A stretch of 64,000 nucleotides of DNA from Paracoccus sp. N5. GTDB taxonomy: Bacteria; Pseudomonadota; Alphaproteobacteria; Rhodobacterales; Rhodobacteraceae. Both the position numbers and the translations under genes were made by a program. This document shows positions 18,644 through 27,737 of this stretch, one piece after another. Location: contig NZ_AQUO01000001.1 of assembly GCF_000371965.1 (NCBI RefSeq), positions 1,110,001 through 1,174,000 on the forward strand. Direction: 5' to 3'. The notes under the pieces were generated by a model. It saw nothing but the letters and a program-made list of their open reading frames with translations, ran no database searches and was not told the DNA's origin. Each line of letters starts with the position of its first letter. Position 1 is the stretch's first letter.

Positions 18644-20005
18644 ATGACGAATTACGATGCGCAAGGGCTGTGGATGCCCCTGACACTGGCGCAGCTGGAT
18701 TTCTGGGAAGAGTTCCGTTTCCACCCCGGAGAATCGGTTTCCACCGTCGCCCATGCTCTCGAACTGCGCGGCGTGGCCGACATGGCGGCGCTGACCCGCG
18801 CCATCGAGGCCACCATCGCCGAGACCGACATCATGGCGCTGCGCTTTGCGCTGGACCCGGACGGCCAGCCGGTGCAGCGGGTCGAGCCCGGCCGGCGGCC
18901 GGTGCTGCGCCAGATCGACCTGTCGGGCCTGCCCGACGGCCGGGCGCGGGCCTTCGCGATGATGCAGGCCGATGTCGATGCCCCGCTGGACCTGCTGTCG
19001 CAGCCGCTTTCGGCGCAATGGCTGGTGCGTCTGGCCGAGGGGCATTGCCTGTGGTTCAACCGCGGCCATCACATCGCGCTGGACGGCTATGCCATGGGCC
19101 TGATCGAGCAGCGTTGCGCCCGGCTTTACGGCGCGGCATCGGGGGACGGCGAGCCCGGCCCCGGCCTGCGCCCGCTGGCCGCCTATCTGGCGGAAGAGAT
19201 CGACTATCGCGCCAGCGCCCGCCATGCCGCCGACGGCCGGCACTGGGCCGAGGTGCTGTCGGCCAAGCCGCGCGCGCCGGTGCTGGGCAAGGGCTGCGAG
19301 AACTATGCCGAGGCGGCGCTGGAGGCGGCGCATGACCTGGCAGCTCTGCGCCCGGCGCTGATGCGGCAGGCGCAGGCGGCGGGCATGGGCTGGCCCGACC
19401 TGCTGACCGTGCTCTGCGCGATCTGGGCGGCCCTGAACCTGCGCGACGGCTCGGCCGCGCGGCACGAGAGCGGCGGGCAGATCGCCATGCCGGTCTGGCT
19501 GCCCTACATGAGCCGGATGGGCAGCGTCGCGGTTTCGGTCCCGGCGCTGGTGGTGAACATCCTGCCGCTGGACGTGGCGCTGTCGCCCTCGGAGCCGCTG
19601 GGCGAGGCGCTGGTGCGGCTGGGCGCGCGGCTGCGCAAGCTGCGCCGGCACGGCCGCTATCGCATCGAGCAGATCGCCGCCGACCAGGGCATCGCGCCGC
19701 GCAGCCGGTTCTTCTTTTCGCCGCTGATCAACGTGCTGCCCTTTGACGAGGCGCGCTTTGCCGGCTGCACGGCCCAGCGGCACGTCCTGTCGAACGGCCC
19801 GGGCGACGGCTTCAACATCACCATCCGCGGCGATGGCGAGGCGCAGGGGTTGGAACTGCTGATCGAGGCCGATCCCGCCCTGACCGGCGCCAAGGACTTC
19901 GCCCGCCTGGCGGCCGGCCTGCCGCGCTTTCTGGCCGGGGCGCTGGCGCCCGAGCGCCTGTCGCAGCCGCTCTCGTCCCTGCCGGGGCAGGCTCAGGGCC
20001 GGTAA
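18644..20005 (+). CDS. Free-standing NRPS condensation domain (VibH-like amide synthase)
   Basis: Single condensation domain of 453 residues, with no adenylation, carrier or thioesterase domain. It starts PLTLAQLDFWEEFRF, the usual C-domain opening, and has an intact catalytic motif HHIALDG at 142-148, plus RFFFSPLINVLPF late. A solo C domain beside a solo ArCP, EntE and EntCBA is the arrangement of VibH, which in Vibrio joins dihydroxybenzoyl-carrier to a soluble polyamine. By analogy this enzyme likely acylates spermidine or a related amine. An EntF-type serine trilactone route is unlikely, as no A-T-TE module is nearby. Its stop overlaps a convergent small gene by 13 bp. Confidence 0.82.
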   Translation: MTNYDAQGLWMPLTLAQLDFWEEFRFHPGESVSTVAHALELRGVADMAALTRAIEATIAETDIMALRFALDPDGQPVQRVEPGRRPVLRQIDLSGLPDGRARAFAMMQADVDAPLDLLSQPLSAQWLVRLAEGHCLWFNRGHHIALDGYAMGLIEQRCARLYGAASGDGEPGPGLRPLAAYLAEEIDYRASARHAADGRHWAEVLSAKPRAPVLGKGCENYAEAALEAAHDLAALRPALMRQAQAAGMGWPDLLTVLCAIWAALNLRDGSAARHESGGQIAMPVWLPYMSRMGSVAVSVPALVVNILPLDVALSPSEPLGEALVRLGARLRKLRRHGRYRIEQIAADQGIAPRSRFFFSPLINVLPFDEARFAGCTAQRHVLSNGPGDGFNITIRGDGEAQGLELLIEADPALTGAKDFARLAAGLPRFLAGALAPERLSQPLSSLPGQAQGR

Positions 20006-20430
20006 AGGATGCCCGCATCGCCGCCCGGTGTCGCGGCCGGGCCGGGCACATAGTCGCGGCTGACGCAGCCGGCGTCGTCGCGGTCGCGCAGGTCGGGCGG
20101 CCGATTCTCGGGCAGTTCGAAATCGGCGCAAAGCCGATAGCGGCGCGGCCCGATCACCTCGTAGCGATAGGGCTTGCCGGTAAAGCGATCGTTCAGCTGG
20201 ACCTGCCAGTTGCAATCGGGCGTGCTCTCCAGCCGGTCCGGCAGGCGCCGGCCGCCGGCTTCGGCCAGGCAGCGCACCAGCACGGCCAGGCGCGACAGGT
20301 CGCTTTCGCGGCTCTGGTCGCGGCGCTCCTGCCGGGCCTGGCCGGGGCCGCCGGTCAGGACCAGCCCGGCGCCGATGGCCAGCACGGCCAGCCCGGCGAT
20401 CAGGATGGCGGGCCAGCCGCGGCTAGTCAT
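19993..20430 (-). CDS. Small secreted or membrane-anchored protein, function unknown
   Basis: Protein of 145 residues with one N-terminal hydrophobic segment (about 8-27) and a soluble rest with three Cys (LVRCLAE, PDCNW, RLCADF) plus one later (AGCVSRD). The N-terminal helix followed by a short domain recalls small pseudopilin-like or lipoprotein-like proteins, but I do not recognise the family. It overlaps the upstream DUF5671-like gene by 8 bp, so the two are coupled, and overlaps the condensation-domain gene at the 3' end. Confidence 0.65.
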   Translation of the reverse strand: MTSRGWPAILIAGLAVLAIGAGLVLTGGPGQARQERRDQSRESDLSRLAVLVRCLAEAGGRRLPDRLESTPDCNWQVQLNDRFTGKPYRYEVIGPRRYRLCADFELPENRPPDLRDRDDAGCVSRDYVPGPAATPGGDAGILYRP

Positions 20431-21043
20431 TCAGCTCGTCCCGGTAATAGGCAAAGACCAGCGCCGCCACGCCGGCCACCAGCACCGCCTTGGCGGCAAA
20501 TCGCGCTGTCAGCTCGCCGTTCAGGAAGGCATAGACGGCATAGATCCCGTCGCCCAGGAACACCAGCGAGGCGACCAGCAGCGTCATCGAGGCGAACCAC
20601 TTGCGCACCAGCGACCGCCGGCGCCCGGCGTCGCCCATGCTCATCCGCGCCACCTTGCGGTTCAGGAACAGGAACAGCGGCGCGAATCCGATCAGCGAGG
20701 CGATGGACCAGCGCGCCGAACTGCTGCCGCCATAGGTCCAGCCCTCGGCCGGGTCGGCGATCAGCCGGTCGATCAGCCCCATGCCCAGGTCGCAGACATG
20801 CCAGGCCACCATGCCGAGCGACAGGAACAGCAGCCCATAGAGCAGCGCCTCCTGCGCCGAGGCATAGGGGCGCGGACGCGGCACCGGCGGCAGGCCGGAC
20901 GACACCTCCCAGCCGTGCAGCGCCTCGTCGATCTCGGGCGCCGACCAGCCGGCATGGGTCAGCGCCTGCGCGATCTGCGCGGGCTCGCCGCCCTGGGCCA
21001 GGGCCTCGCGCACGAATTCGGAAAGCTGGTCGGAGGGTTTCAT
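20423..21043 (-). CDS. DUF5671-like membrane protein
   Basis: Protein of 206 residues. The first ~50 residues form a small soluble domain (LSEFVREALAQGGEPAQIAQALTHAGW style, helical); then four membrane helices follow. The opening and helix pattern resemble DUF5671 proteins of unknown role. AAGGAAG lies eight bases upstream of the ATG; the longer open frame upstream covers the tRNA promoter and was rejected. Coupled to the downstream small secreted-protein gene. Confidence 0.6.
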   Translation of the reverse strand: MKPSDQLSEFVREALAQGGEPAQIAQALTHAGWSAPEIDEALHGWEVSSGLPPVPRPRPYASAQEALLYGLLFLSLGMVAWHVCDLGMGLIDRLIADPAEGWTYGGSSSARWSIASLIGFAPLFLFLNRKVARMSMGDAGRRRSLVRKWFASMTLLVASLVFLGDGIYAVYAFLNGELTARFAAKAVLVAGVAALVFAYYRDELND

Positions 21044-21174
21044 CGATCTTCCTTCGCGGGGCGTGCCGGCCTGCCCCTGGCCTGGGCGAAGCTTCGCCAG
21101 GACGCCGCCCGGGTCAAGCCCGCATGGCGCCATGGCGGCGGTGCGAATTTTTCGAAATCTCGCGATTTTCCCCC

Positions 21175-21203
21175 TTGCACCCCCCGGCGCGCTTCCGTAA
21201 ATG
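21175..21203 (+). promoter_or_regulatory. Promoter of tRNA-Gly
   Basis: TTGCAC (21175-21180), a 17-bp spacer, then TAAATG (21198-21203), about 40 bp before the tRNA 5' end. Spacing is ideal for a sigma-70-type promoter; the -10 is imperfect. Confidence 0.55.
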
Positions 21204-21242
21204 ACGCCTCACCGAAGGCGACGCGCCATCGGGATACGGAGT

Positions 21243-21317
21243 GCGGGCGTAGCTCAGGGGTAGAGCATAACCTTGCCAAGGTTAGGGTCGTGAGTTCGAA
21301 TCTCATCGCCCGCTCCA
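21243..21317 (+). tRNA. tRNA-Gly (GCC)
   Basis: Complete cloverleaf: acceptor GCGGGCG pairs with CGCCCGC, D stem GCTC/GAGC, anticodon stem TAACC/GGTTA with loop TTGCCAA (anticodon GCC), T arm with TTCGAAT, discriminator T, and encoded CCA at 21315-21317. Followed 25 bp later by a strong terminator. Confidence 0.97.
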
Positions 21318-21341
21318 AAATTCTTCCTTCGAGAACAGCGA

Positions 21342-21363
21342 AAAGCGGCCTTCGGGCCGCTTT
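21342..21363 (+). terminator. Terminator of the tRNA-Gly transcript
   Basis: Perfect 9-bp stem AAAGCGGCC / GGCCGCTTT around a TTCG tetraloop, ending in a T run and further T-rich sequence. It lies between tRNA-Gly and cfa. Confidence 0.8.
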
Positions 21364-21533
21364 CGGCTTTTCGGCATCCGGGCGGCGGCTGGCCTCTGGC
21401 CATCCGGGGCGAATCGGCGCTAGTATGGCAGGGTTGTTGCCCCGTCTGTCATATCCCGGGACATCCGTCAGGAACCAGCTGCCGCGCAACCATACCGGAA
21501 CCGATTCGCGGTCAGCCCTAGCGTGAGGTGCTC

Positions 21534-22808
21534 ATGCCGGCTCTGGAATCACTCATCGAAAGCAAACTGCAAGGTCTGGAGGGCGTGCTGGCGCTGCGCC
21601 TGCCCTCGGGGCAAAGGCTGGGCCCGGCCGAGGCGCCGGTCACGCTGGCCTTCCGCCAGATCTCGGCGCTGCGCCATCTCGCGGCGGGCCAGCTTGGCCG
21701 GCTGGGCGACGACATCGTGCGCGGCCGCGTCGCCGTCGAGGGCAGCCTGCGCGACCTGATGCGCGTGGTTGCGGCCCTGGTGCCGGCCGGCGGCGAGGCC
21801 CTGGCGCCCGGATTGTGGCAAAGGCTGCGCTATCGCGGCCAATCGCTCTTGCGCCACAGCCGCGCCCGCGACGCCGAACAGATCCGGGCGCATTACGATG
21901 TCTCGAACGACTTCTACGCGCTGTGGCTGGACCCGCTGCGGGTCTATTCCTGCGCCTATTTCGCCACGCCCCAGATGGATCTGGCAGCGGCGCAGGTCGC
22001 GAAGCTGGATCTGATCTGCCGCAAGCTGGACCTGCGCCCGGGCGAGCGTTTCCTGGACATCGGCGCCGGCTGGGGCGGGCTGATGCTGCATGCCGCGCGG
22101 CATTACGGCGTCGATGCCACCGGCATCACCCTGTCGCAGAACCAGCACGACCATGTGACGCGCCTGATCGCCGAGGAAGGCCTGTCCGACCGCGTCCGCA
22201 TCGAAATCCGCGACTATCGCGACCTGCACCCTGAACGGCCCTTCGACAAGCTGGCCTCGGTCGGCATGTTCGAGCATGTCGGCCGCGCCAATATGGCGAT
22301 CTATTGCGACACGCTCTATCGGCTGGTCCGGCCCGGCGGCCTGGTGCTGAACCACGGCATCACCGCCTCGGGGCTGGACGATGCCACGGTCGGCGGCGGC
22401 CTGGGCGATTTCATCGAGGAGCACATCTTTCCCGGCGGTGAGCTGATCCACGTCAGCCAGGCGCTGCGCACCCTGTCGCAGGCCGGGCTGGAGATGGTCG
22501 ATACCGAGAACCTGCGCCCGCATTACGCCCGCACGCTCTGGTCCTGGTCGGACGCGCTGGAATCGCGGCTGCCGCAGGCCGAGGCCGTGCTGACCCGCGC
22601 CATGCCGTCCGCCCGCGCCGCCGAGGTGCTGCGCGCCTATCGGCTGTATCTGGCCGGCTGTGCGCTGGCCTTCGAGCGCGCCTGGGTGGCGCTGCACCAG
22701 ATCCTGCTGATCCGCCCCGACCCCGACCAGTCGAGCGCCGACATGCCCGGCGCGCATTCCGCCTATCCCTTCCGTCGCGACCATATCTATCGCGCGGCGG
22801 AATTGTAG
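21534..22808 (+). CDS. cfa: Cyclopropane-fatty-acyl-phospholipid synthase family methyltransferase
   Basis: SAM-dependent enzyme that methylenates unsaturated phospholipid acyl chains. 424 residues. It has an N-terminal helical domain of about 100 residues and then the core: HYDVSNDFYALWLD (about 120-133), YSCAYF, FLDIGAGWGGL (SAM-binding motif I), GITLSQNQ, VGMFEHVG, and a lipid/bicarbonate-site region with the C-terminal YRLYLAGCALAFERAWVALHQIL. A GTG two codons upstream is possible, but GAGG five bases before the ATG decides for the ATG. Monocistronic by position. Confidence 0.92.
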   Translation: MPALESLIESKLQGLEGVLALRLPSGQRLGPAEAPVTLAFRQISALRHLAAGQLGRLGDDIVRGRVAVEGSLRDLMRVVAALVPAGGEALAPGLWQRLRYRGQSLLRHSRARDAEQIRAHYDVSNDFYALWLDPLRVYSCAYFATPQMDLAAAQVAKLDLICRKLDLRPGERFLDIGAGWGGLMLHAARHYGVDATGITLSQNQHDHVTRLIAEEGLSDRVRIEIRDYRDLHPERPFDKLASVGMFEHVGRANMAIYCDTLYRLVRPGGLVLNHGITASGLDDATVGGGLGDFIEEHIFPGGELIHVSQALRTLSQAGLEMVDTENLRPHYARTLWSWSDALESRLPQAEAVLTRAMPSARAAEVLRAYRLYLAGCALAFERAWVALHQILLIRPDPDQSSADMPGAHSAYPFRRDHIYRAAEL

Positions 22809-22864
22809 CCGCCGGCTGTTAACGGTAACGTCCGCCGGAAACGCTGGAACGGAAAGGACGGGTC

Positions 22865-24265
22865 ATGACGCAGGCAAGCATCGGGTTGATCGGGCTGGGC
22901 ACGATGGGGGCGGCGCTGGCGCTGAACATCGCCGAGAAGGGCTTTCCCATCGCGGTCTGGAACCGCACCACCGCGGTGACCCGGCGCTTTCACGCCGAGG
23001 CCGGCGCGCTGGCGAACCGCATCATCCCGACCGAAAGCCTGGCCGAGCTGGTCGCCGCGATCCAGCCGCCCCGCGCCATCATCCTGATGGTGCCGGCCGG
23101 CCCGGCGGTGGACGACCAGATCGCCGCGCTGGCGCCGCTGCTGGACCCCGAGGACCTGGTGATCGACGCCGGCAACGCCAATTTCCACGACACCGACCGC
23201 CGCGCGGGCGCCAGCCTGCCGATGCGCTTCCTGGGCATGGGCGTCTCGGGCGGCGAAGAGGGCGCCCGCCACGGCCCCGCCATCATGGGCGGCGGCGCCC
23301 GGGCCGACTGGGACCGCGTTGCCCCCATCATGCAGGCCATCGCCGCCCGGGCCGAGGACGGCACCCCCTGCGCCACCTGGATGGGCGAGGCCGGCGCCGG
23401 CCATTTCGTCAAGACCGTGCATAACGGCATCGAATATGCCGACATGCAGATGATCGCCGAGGTCTATGGCGTCATGCGCGACGGGCTGGGCCTCTCCGCC
23501 GCCGAGACCGGCCGGATCTTCGCCGGCTGGAACCAAGGCGTGCTGAAATCCTATCTGGTCGAGATCTCGGCCGCCGTTTCCCAGGCCGTGGACCCGCTGA
23601 CCGGCCAGCCGATGCTGGACGTGATCCTGGACGCCGCCGGGCAGAAGGGCACCGGCCGCTGGACCGCGATCGAGGCCCAGCACCTCGCCGCGCCGATCCC
23701 GGTGATCGAGGCGGCGGTAATGGCCCGCAACGTCTCGGCCCGGCTTGCCGAGCGCAAGGCCGGCGAGGCCCGCTTCGGCGCCGCACCGCAGCCGCTTTCG
23801 GTGCAGATCGACCAGCTCGAGCAGGCGCTGATCGCCGGCAAGATCCTGTGCTATGCCCAGGGTTTCGCCATGATCGAGGCCGCGGGCCGCGCCTTCGGCT
23901 GGCAGCTGGACCTGCCCGGCATCGCCCGGGTCTGGCGCGCCGGCTGCATCATCCGCTCGGCCATGCTGAACGACATGGCGACGGCGCTGGCCGAGGATCC
24001 CGCGCGCAACCTGATCCTGGCGCCCTTCTTCGCCGGAAAGCTCGAGGCGGCGATGCCCAGCCTGCGCGCGGTGGCGGCGCAGGGCGTGCTGTCGGGCCAC
24101 GCGCTGCCGGCGCTGGCTTCGGGACTGGCATGGTTCGACCTGATGCGCACAGGCCGGGGCACGGCGAACATGATCCAAGCGCAGCGCGATTTCTTCGGCG
24201 CGCACGGTTTCGACCGGCTGGACGGCCGCGACGCGCATCACGGCCCCTGGGGCGAGCACGGCTGA
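22865..24265 (+). CDS. gnd: 6-phosphogluconate dehydrogenase (decarboxylating)
   Basis: Oxidative pentose phosphate pathway: 6-phosphogluconate to ribulose 5-phosphate and CO2. 466 residues, full length. N-terminal Rossmann motif GLIGLGTMGAALA, then GMGVSGGEEGARHGPAIM, the catalytic Lys/His region GHFVKTVHNGIEYADMQ (about 178-194), and the all-helical C-terminal domain with KGTGRWT. AAAGGAC precedes the ATG. No zwf or pgl gene is adjacent. Confidence 0.94.
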   Translation: MTQASIGLIGLGTMGAALALNIAEKGFPIAVWNRTTAVTRRFHAEAGALANRIIPTESLAELVAAIQPPRAIILMVPAGPAVDDQIAALAPLLDPEDLVIDAGNANFHDTDRRAGASLPMRFLGMGVSGGEEGARHGPAIMGGGARADWDRVAPIMQAIAARAEDGTPCATWMGEAGAGHFVKTVHNGIEYADMQMIAEVYGVMRDGLGLSAAETGRIFAGWNQGVLKSYLVEISAAVSQAVDPLTGQPMLDVILDAAGQKGTGRWTAIEAQHLAAPIPVIEAAVMARNVSARLAERKAGEARFGAAPQPLSVQIDQLEQALIAGKILCYAQGFAMIEAAGRAFGWQLDLPGIARVWRAGCIIRSAMLNDMATALAEDPARNLILAPFFAGKLEAAMPSLRAVAAQGVLSGHALPALASGLAWFDLMRTGRGTANMIQAQRDFFGAHGFDRLDGRDAHHGPWGEHG

Positions 24266-24332
24266 AGAGCGAGGCGGCGCGCGATACCCCCTTGACCGCG
24301 CGCCCCGAAAACCCTAGCAAACTCGAGGCTCC

Positions 24333-24406
24333 GGCGGGTTGGCGGAGAGGTTACGCAGCGGATTGCAAATCCGTGAAGACCGGTTCGATTCCGGTACCCG
24401 CCTCCA
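24333..24406 (+). tRNA. tRNA-Cys (GCA)
   Basis: Acceptor GGCGGGT pairs with ACCCGCC; anticodon stem-loop CGGATTGCAAATCCG gives anticodon GCA; T arm ACCGG-TTCGATT-CCGGT; discriminator T and encoded CCA at 24404-24406. It forms the left border of a stretch of gene remnants, as expected of a tRNA used as an integration site. Confidence 0.96.
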
Positions 24407-24581
24407 TATTTTTCACAGACTTAGCGGACATGATTGGCCCTAGGGTGTCACGTTTCTGTTCTGTGCCTGTTCTGTTCATTGCCTTTTCTCCCGTGCTTGG
24501 CGCGCCCGCAATTCCGGCGATCCAGTCACGGCGGTTGGCATCGGCGCCTTCTGCGACTGTGCCCTGAGGCCCGAGACGACG

Positions 24582-24918
24582 GTTGATCCCTGGCCCGAGC
24601 AACTTGCGGACGAAAGCGTGCGCTGCGTCGCCTTCGTCGGCCGGCTGCTGGTCGTGGGCTTTACCGGCAACCGCATCACCCAGCATCAAGACCAACCCGG
24701 CGCTCATAAAGGCGTTTTCGGTGGTGGGCCAGGGCGGGCGAATATTTCCGCCGCTTCCCGACCGGAGGCCAAGGGCCAACTCGGCCTTGCGGGAGCTCGT
24801 GCGGGACGGTCGGATTTGCCCGCATGTCTGCCGCGAGTTCTCGATCGAGGACTGGAAATCGGCCTTCCGTCTGGTCGCGGATCGACAGGCGCTGGGAAAG
24901 GTGGTGCTGACGCTGTGA
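24582..24918 (+). pseudogene. Remnant of a zinc-type NADPH:quinone oxidoreductase (3' part, frameshifted)
   Basis: Two frames join to give the C-terminal third of an MDR-family quinone oxidoreductase: first ADESVRCVAFVGRLLVVGF, then after a shift near 24690 NPALIKAFSVVG and finally SIEDWKSAFRLVADRQALG ending KVVLTL and a stop. The order and the ending match that family, where the last block is the typical tail. The first two thirds are missing. Clearly nonfunctional. Confidence 0.7.
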
Positions 24919-25065
24919 CCACCCGTCAAGACAGGACGCCCACCGTGGCCATACCACCGGACCAGCTGGGGAAATGACTTTGGCAGTTCGGAAGAGGACC
25001 GGAGACAGTCTGCTGACGCCCGCCGAATTAATATCCATAGTCCAGAACAAGCGCTCAAGGAAGAC

Positions 25066-25164
25066 ATGACACGCAAGACCTACGTCGCCGGCGTCGGCAT
25101 GGTGAAGTTCAGCAAGCCCGGCCAGCAGGAATCCTATGCGGTGATGGTGCCCGAGGCGATATGA
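25066..25164 (+). pseudogene. 5' fragment of a lipid-transfer/thiolase-like gene
   Basis: An ATG opens 32 codons beginning MTRKTYVAGVGMVKFSKPG, which resembles the start of SCP-x/acetyl-CoA acetyltransferase-like thiolases, and then stops. The remaining ~350 residues are absent. Together with the preceding remnant it suggests loss of an acyl-CoA/quinone metabolism cluster at this spot. Confidence 0.6.
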
Positions 25165-25261
25165 GGCAAAGATTGCCCGCGCGAGCCTTGCCGGCAAAAA
25201 TAGCAGGCGGGCCGGCCCGCTCATGCAACACGAATCGGTGTTCGAGCCACTCTTCCTGCGC

Positions 25262-25347
25262 GTCGATGTCGCTCGAGCGAGCCGCGGCGCTTCGCTGTAG
25301 GCTGGCCAGTTCCGGGTCCTGTAGGTCGGCGGTGTCGGTCTGCTCAT
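25262..25347 (-). pseudogene. N-terminal scrap of an IS5-family transposase
   Basis: The minus strand reads MSRPTPPTYRTRNWPAYSEA and, in another frame just after, AKRRGSL. This matches the opening of IS5-group transposases (YKTRNWPAYNEAL-KRRGSLTIW). Everything after it is lost. A remnant of an insertion sequence, too short to define the IS. Confidence 0.6.
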
Positions 25348-25618
25348 GGCATCCATCTACTACGCTGTTTCAAAAGATGATCCCTCTTGAGATTTGCGCA
25401 GGCCGCACCGTGCGCGAAAACGGCTCGGGCGGCAGAACCGTCCTCCTGTAAAGCCGAGATGGCGGACGTTTCGCGCCTTGAACCGACAGCGGTGCGCAAT
25501 GGTCCCGGTAAGGTCCCGCTAAGGCGCGACCCAGCGCAGGATCGATCTCGGCGGAGGCACTTCATCCGCTCGCTCTCGCCAAGGTCTGCGCTTCTGGCCT
25601 TGGAACAGCCGCTCGCCC

Positions 25619-26371
25619 TTAACGCGCCGCGAAGATCATTTCCTTCAGCCAGTTCAGCAGCAGGTTGTCATAGGCGCGGATGCAGTCGGCGTCGTTCAGG
25701 GCATGGTCCGCGCCGGCCAGGATGCGATAAGTCATCGACCGCGCGTTCAGGAAGGCGGCGAGATAGCTGGACAGCACCGGACGCGGCACGATGTCGTCGA
25801 ACTCGGATTCCACCAGGAACACGTCGCCCCGGAAGGCACGGCATTGCTGGAGCACGCTGTTTTGCGAGGTCTCGACCAGGGTTTGCCGATAGACGGCAAG
25901 ATCCTCGCGATTCAGTTCGGCCTTGGGGACCGACCATCCCTTGTCGCGATAAAGCGCCGGCGCGCGCAGGCCCAGCCAGCGCACGGGGCGCGTCCTGGTC
26001 AGCATGCAGGCCAGATAGCCGCCATAGCTGCTGCCGATCACCGCGACGGAACCCGGGTCCACCCCCGGCACGGCAACGAGCCGGTCATAGGCCAGCGTCA
26101 GGTCGGCAAGATTGTCCTCGCGCGTGACGCGGCGCAGGTCGTTGCTGGACTTGCCATGGCCGCGCAGGTCGAAGGTCAGGCAGATGAACCCCAGCTGCGC
26201 CAGGGTGCGGGCGCGTTTCGCGTCACGCTCCTGGCTGCCGCCCCAGCCATGGACGAACAGCACCGCGGGCACGCCGGTCGCAGGGGCGATCAGGCTGGCG
26301 GACAGGACATCAGACCCGATCGGCAATTCAACGGATTGGGTCGGCAATGCATTCTCTCCCCAGGATCGCAT
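25619..26371 (-). CDS. Alpha/beta hydrolase (acylaminoacyl-peptidase/dienelactone-hydrolase-like)
   Basis: Soluble hydrolase of up to 250 residues. It shows FVHGWGGSQ (oxyanion region), DLRGHGKS, nucleophile elbow GSSYGG, FDDIVP with the acid and GADHALND with the His: a complete triad. Several start choices exist: the ATG gives a 44-bp overlap with the upstream gene, while a TTG at 26347 has GGGGAGAG at ideal distance and may be the true start. Likely cotranslated with the DUF3182-like gene upstream. Substrate unknown. Confidence 0.8.
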   Translation of the reverse strand: MRSWGENALPTQSVELPIGSDVLSASLIAPATGVPAVLFVHGWGGSQERDAKRARTLAQLGFICLTFDLRGHGKSSNDLRRVTREDNLADLTLAYDRLVAVPGVDPGSVAVIGSSYGGYLACMLTRTRPVRWLGLRAPALYRDKGWSVPKAELNREDLAVYRQTLVETSQNSVLQQCRAFRGDVFLVESEFDDIVPRPVLSSYLAAFLNARSMTYRILAGADHALNDADCIRAYDNLLLNWLKEMIFAAR

Positions 26372-27455
26372 ATTTCAGCATCGGCCCCTGTTCGGGGTCT
26401 TCGCCATGAAACAGAACGAAGGCCCCGGGCGGAGGTTCCCGCCCCGGACCATAGAGCTCGACCGTCGCGGCCCGGACCTTGCCCGCATCCGGCGAGGCGG
26501 CCAGCGCTTCCAGCGCCAGGATCTCGGCCGGGGTCGCGCCGCCGATGCGCCAGGACTGTTCCAGCACCGCCACCCGCGGGGCGCCCGCCGCACCGCGCCC
26601 CAGCGCGACGTCGTAATTGCGCCGCGATGCGATCAGGCCCAGGTGGCGATCGGCCAGCCGGTCGAAGGCGGCGGCGCGCGCGATGGCCAGGCCGAATTCG
26701 CCCGCAAGGCCGAGATTGGCCAGTTCCGCGAAGCCGCCGCGGATGGCCAGCAGGCGGGAGCCGCCATAGGCCGGCTCGCCGCGATTGTTGGCGGTCATGG
26801 CCTGCTCGCCGATATAGGCGATGGTCTGGCCCGGGATCTCGACCTGCCCGACGCTGAGGGTGCGGACATCGACCAGGTTCTCCTCGATCACCAGGCCCTG
26901 CCCCACGACCTCTTCCCAGCGCTCGAGCGCGGCGCGCAGCTGGGCCAGATCGTCCACGACACATTGGCCGCGCCCGCCATCGGCCTGGACCTGCTTCAGG
27001 CGCAGGCTGCTGCGCGGCGCACGATCCCACAGCGCCTTGCCCGCCCGCAGCGCATCGGTGACGGAAAATACCGTGGCTCCCGGCAGCACCAGGTCCGCCA
27101 GCTCAGGCCCCAGCGCGGCGGGCCAGTCGTCGGGCACGGCTTCCGCCCCGTCGCCGATCGGATGCATGACGGCCTTGGTGGCATGCAGGGGGCTTTCCGT
27201 CCAGCCACCCAGGAAATGCCGGCCGCTGGCCGGGCGGCTGTCCCTGCCAGCCAGCGCGGCGCGGGGCACTTGGTAGTCGCCCGGACCGGCCGCGCGTTCG
27301 GAAAGGCCGGCATAGCGCAGGCCCAGATGCGCAGCCAGCCGCTGGCCGATGGCCTGAAATGTCGCGCCTTCGTGATGCGATGCCTTGGAATGTCCGATCA
27401 GCCTGACGCAATCCAGCGCCGCCGGATGCCGGTTTGCCTGTGATGCCGGTTCCAT
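26328..27455 (-). CDS. DUF3182-like (ATP-grasp-related) protein
   Basis: Protein of 375 residues. The opening (HSKASHHEGATFQAIGQRLA) and the central region with LRLKQVQADGGRGQCVV and QGLVIEENL resemble DUF3182 proteins, which look like ATP-grasp ligases with a lysine and glutamates in the nucleotide site. Activity unknown. GGAGGG stands seven bases before the ATG. Overlaps the hydrolase gene, so the two form a unit; similar pairs are seen in stress-related clusters of Rhizobiales, which is inference from memory. Confidence 0.6.
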   Translation of the reverse strand: MEPASQANRHPAALDCVRLIGHSKASHHEGATFQAIGQRLAAHLGLRYAGLSERAAGPGDYQVPRAALAGRDSRPASGRHFLGGWTESPLHATKAVMHPIGDGAEAVPDDWPAALGPELADLVLPGATVFSVTDALRAGKALWDRAPRSSLRLKQVQADGGRGQCVVDDLAQLRAALERWEEVVGQGLVIEENLVDVRTLSVGQVEIPGQTIAYIGEQAMTANNRGEPAYGGSRLLAIRGGFAELANLGLAGEFGLAIARAAAFDRLADRHLGLIASRRNYDVALGRGAAGAPRVAVLEQSWRIGGATPAEILALEALAASPDAGKVRAATVELYGPGREPPPGAFVLFHGEDPEQGPMLKYAILGRECIADPIR

Positions 27456-27737
27456 TCATGCGCCCTCCGTTGATGTTGTGCTGAACCTCGTCTGCGAAGG
27501 GATGTTCCCGTCCGCTGGGCAGATGGCAGGCCAGCGCCTGGTTGCACCGGAACGGGGGCGTTTGGCGTTTTACATAAGCCATCGAGGCATGTGGAAAGTG
27601 GTGGCCTGCGGTCAAGGCATTGATTGTGCAGACAAGCGCGGTGCCAGCTCGAAACCAGTTGCTGCATGTTCGCGGCACGGCACGAAAGAATCTGTCGCCT
27701 GTCCCGCAACCGGGTAGGATAGTTCGGCAAGCGGCTT

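Larger units (their letters stand above)
24407..25618. other. Accessory stretch with gene remnants, no intact gene
   Basis: About 1.2 kb after tRNA-Cys without a full gene. It contains pieces of at least three unrelated genes (listed separately) and AT-richer joins. Between 24408 and 24569 and between 25348 and 25618 I see nothing I can assign. A minus-strand open frame that reads through the tRNA is an artefact. No repeat of the tRNA 3' end was found inside. Confidence 0.6.

Noticed and set aside
21040..21489. Minus-strand frame containing RFELTTLTLARLC
   Set aside because: Antisense of tRNA-Gly; no independent protein evidence.
24351..25076. Minus-strand frame ending MEAGTGIEPVFTDLQSAA
   Set aside because: That ending is the antisense of tRNA-Cys, a well-known annotation artefact.
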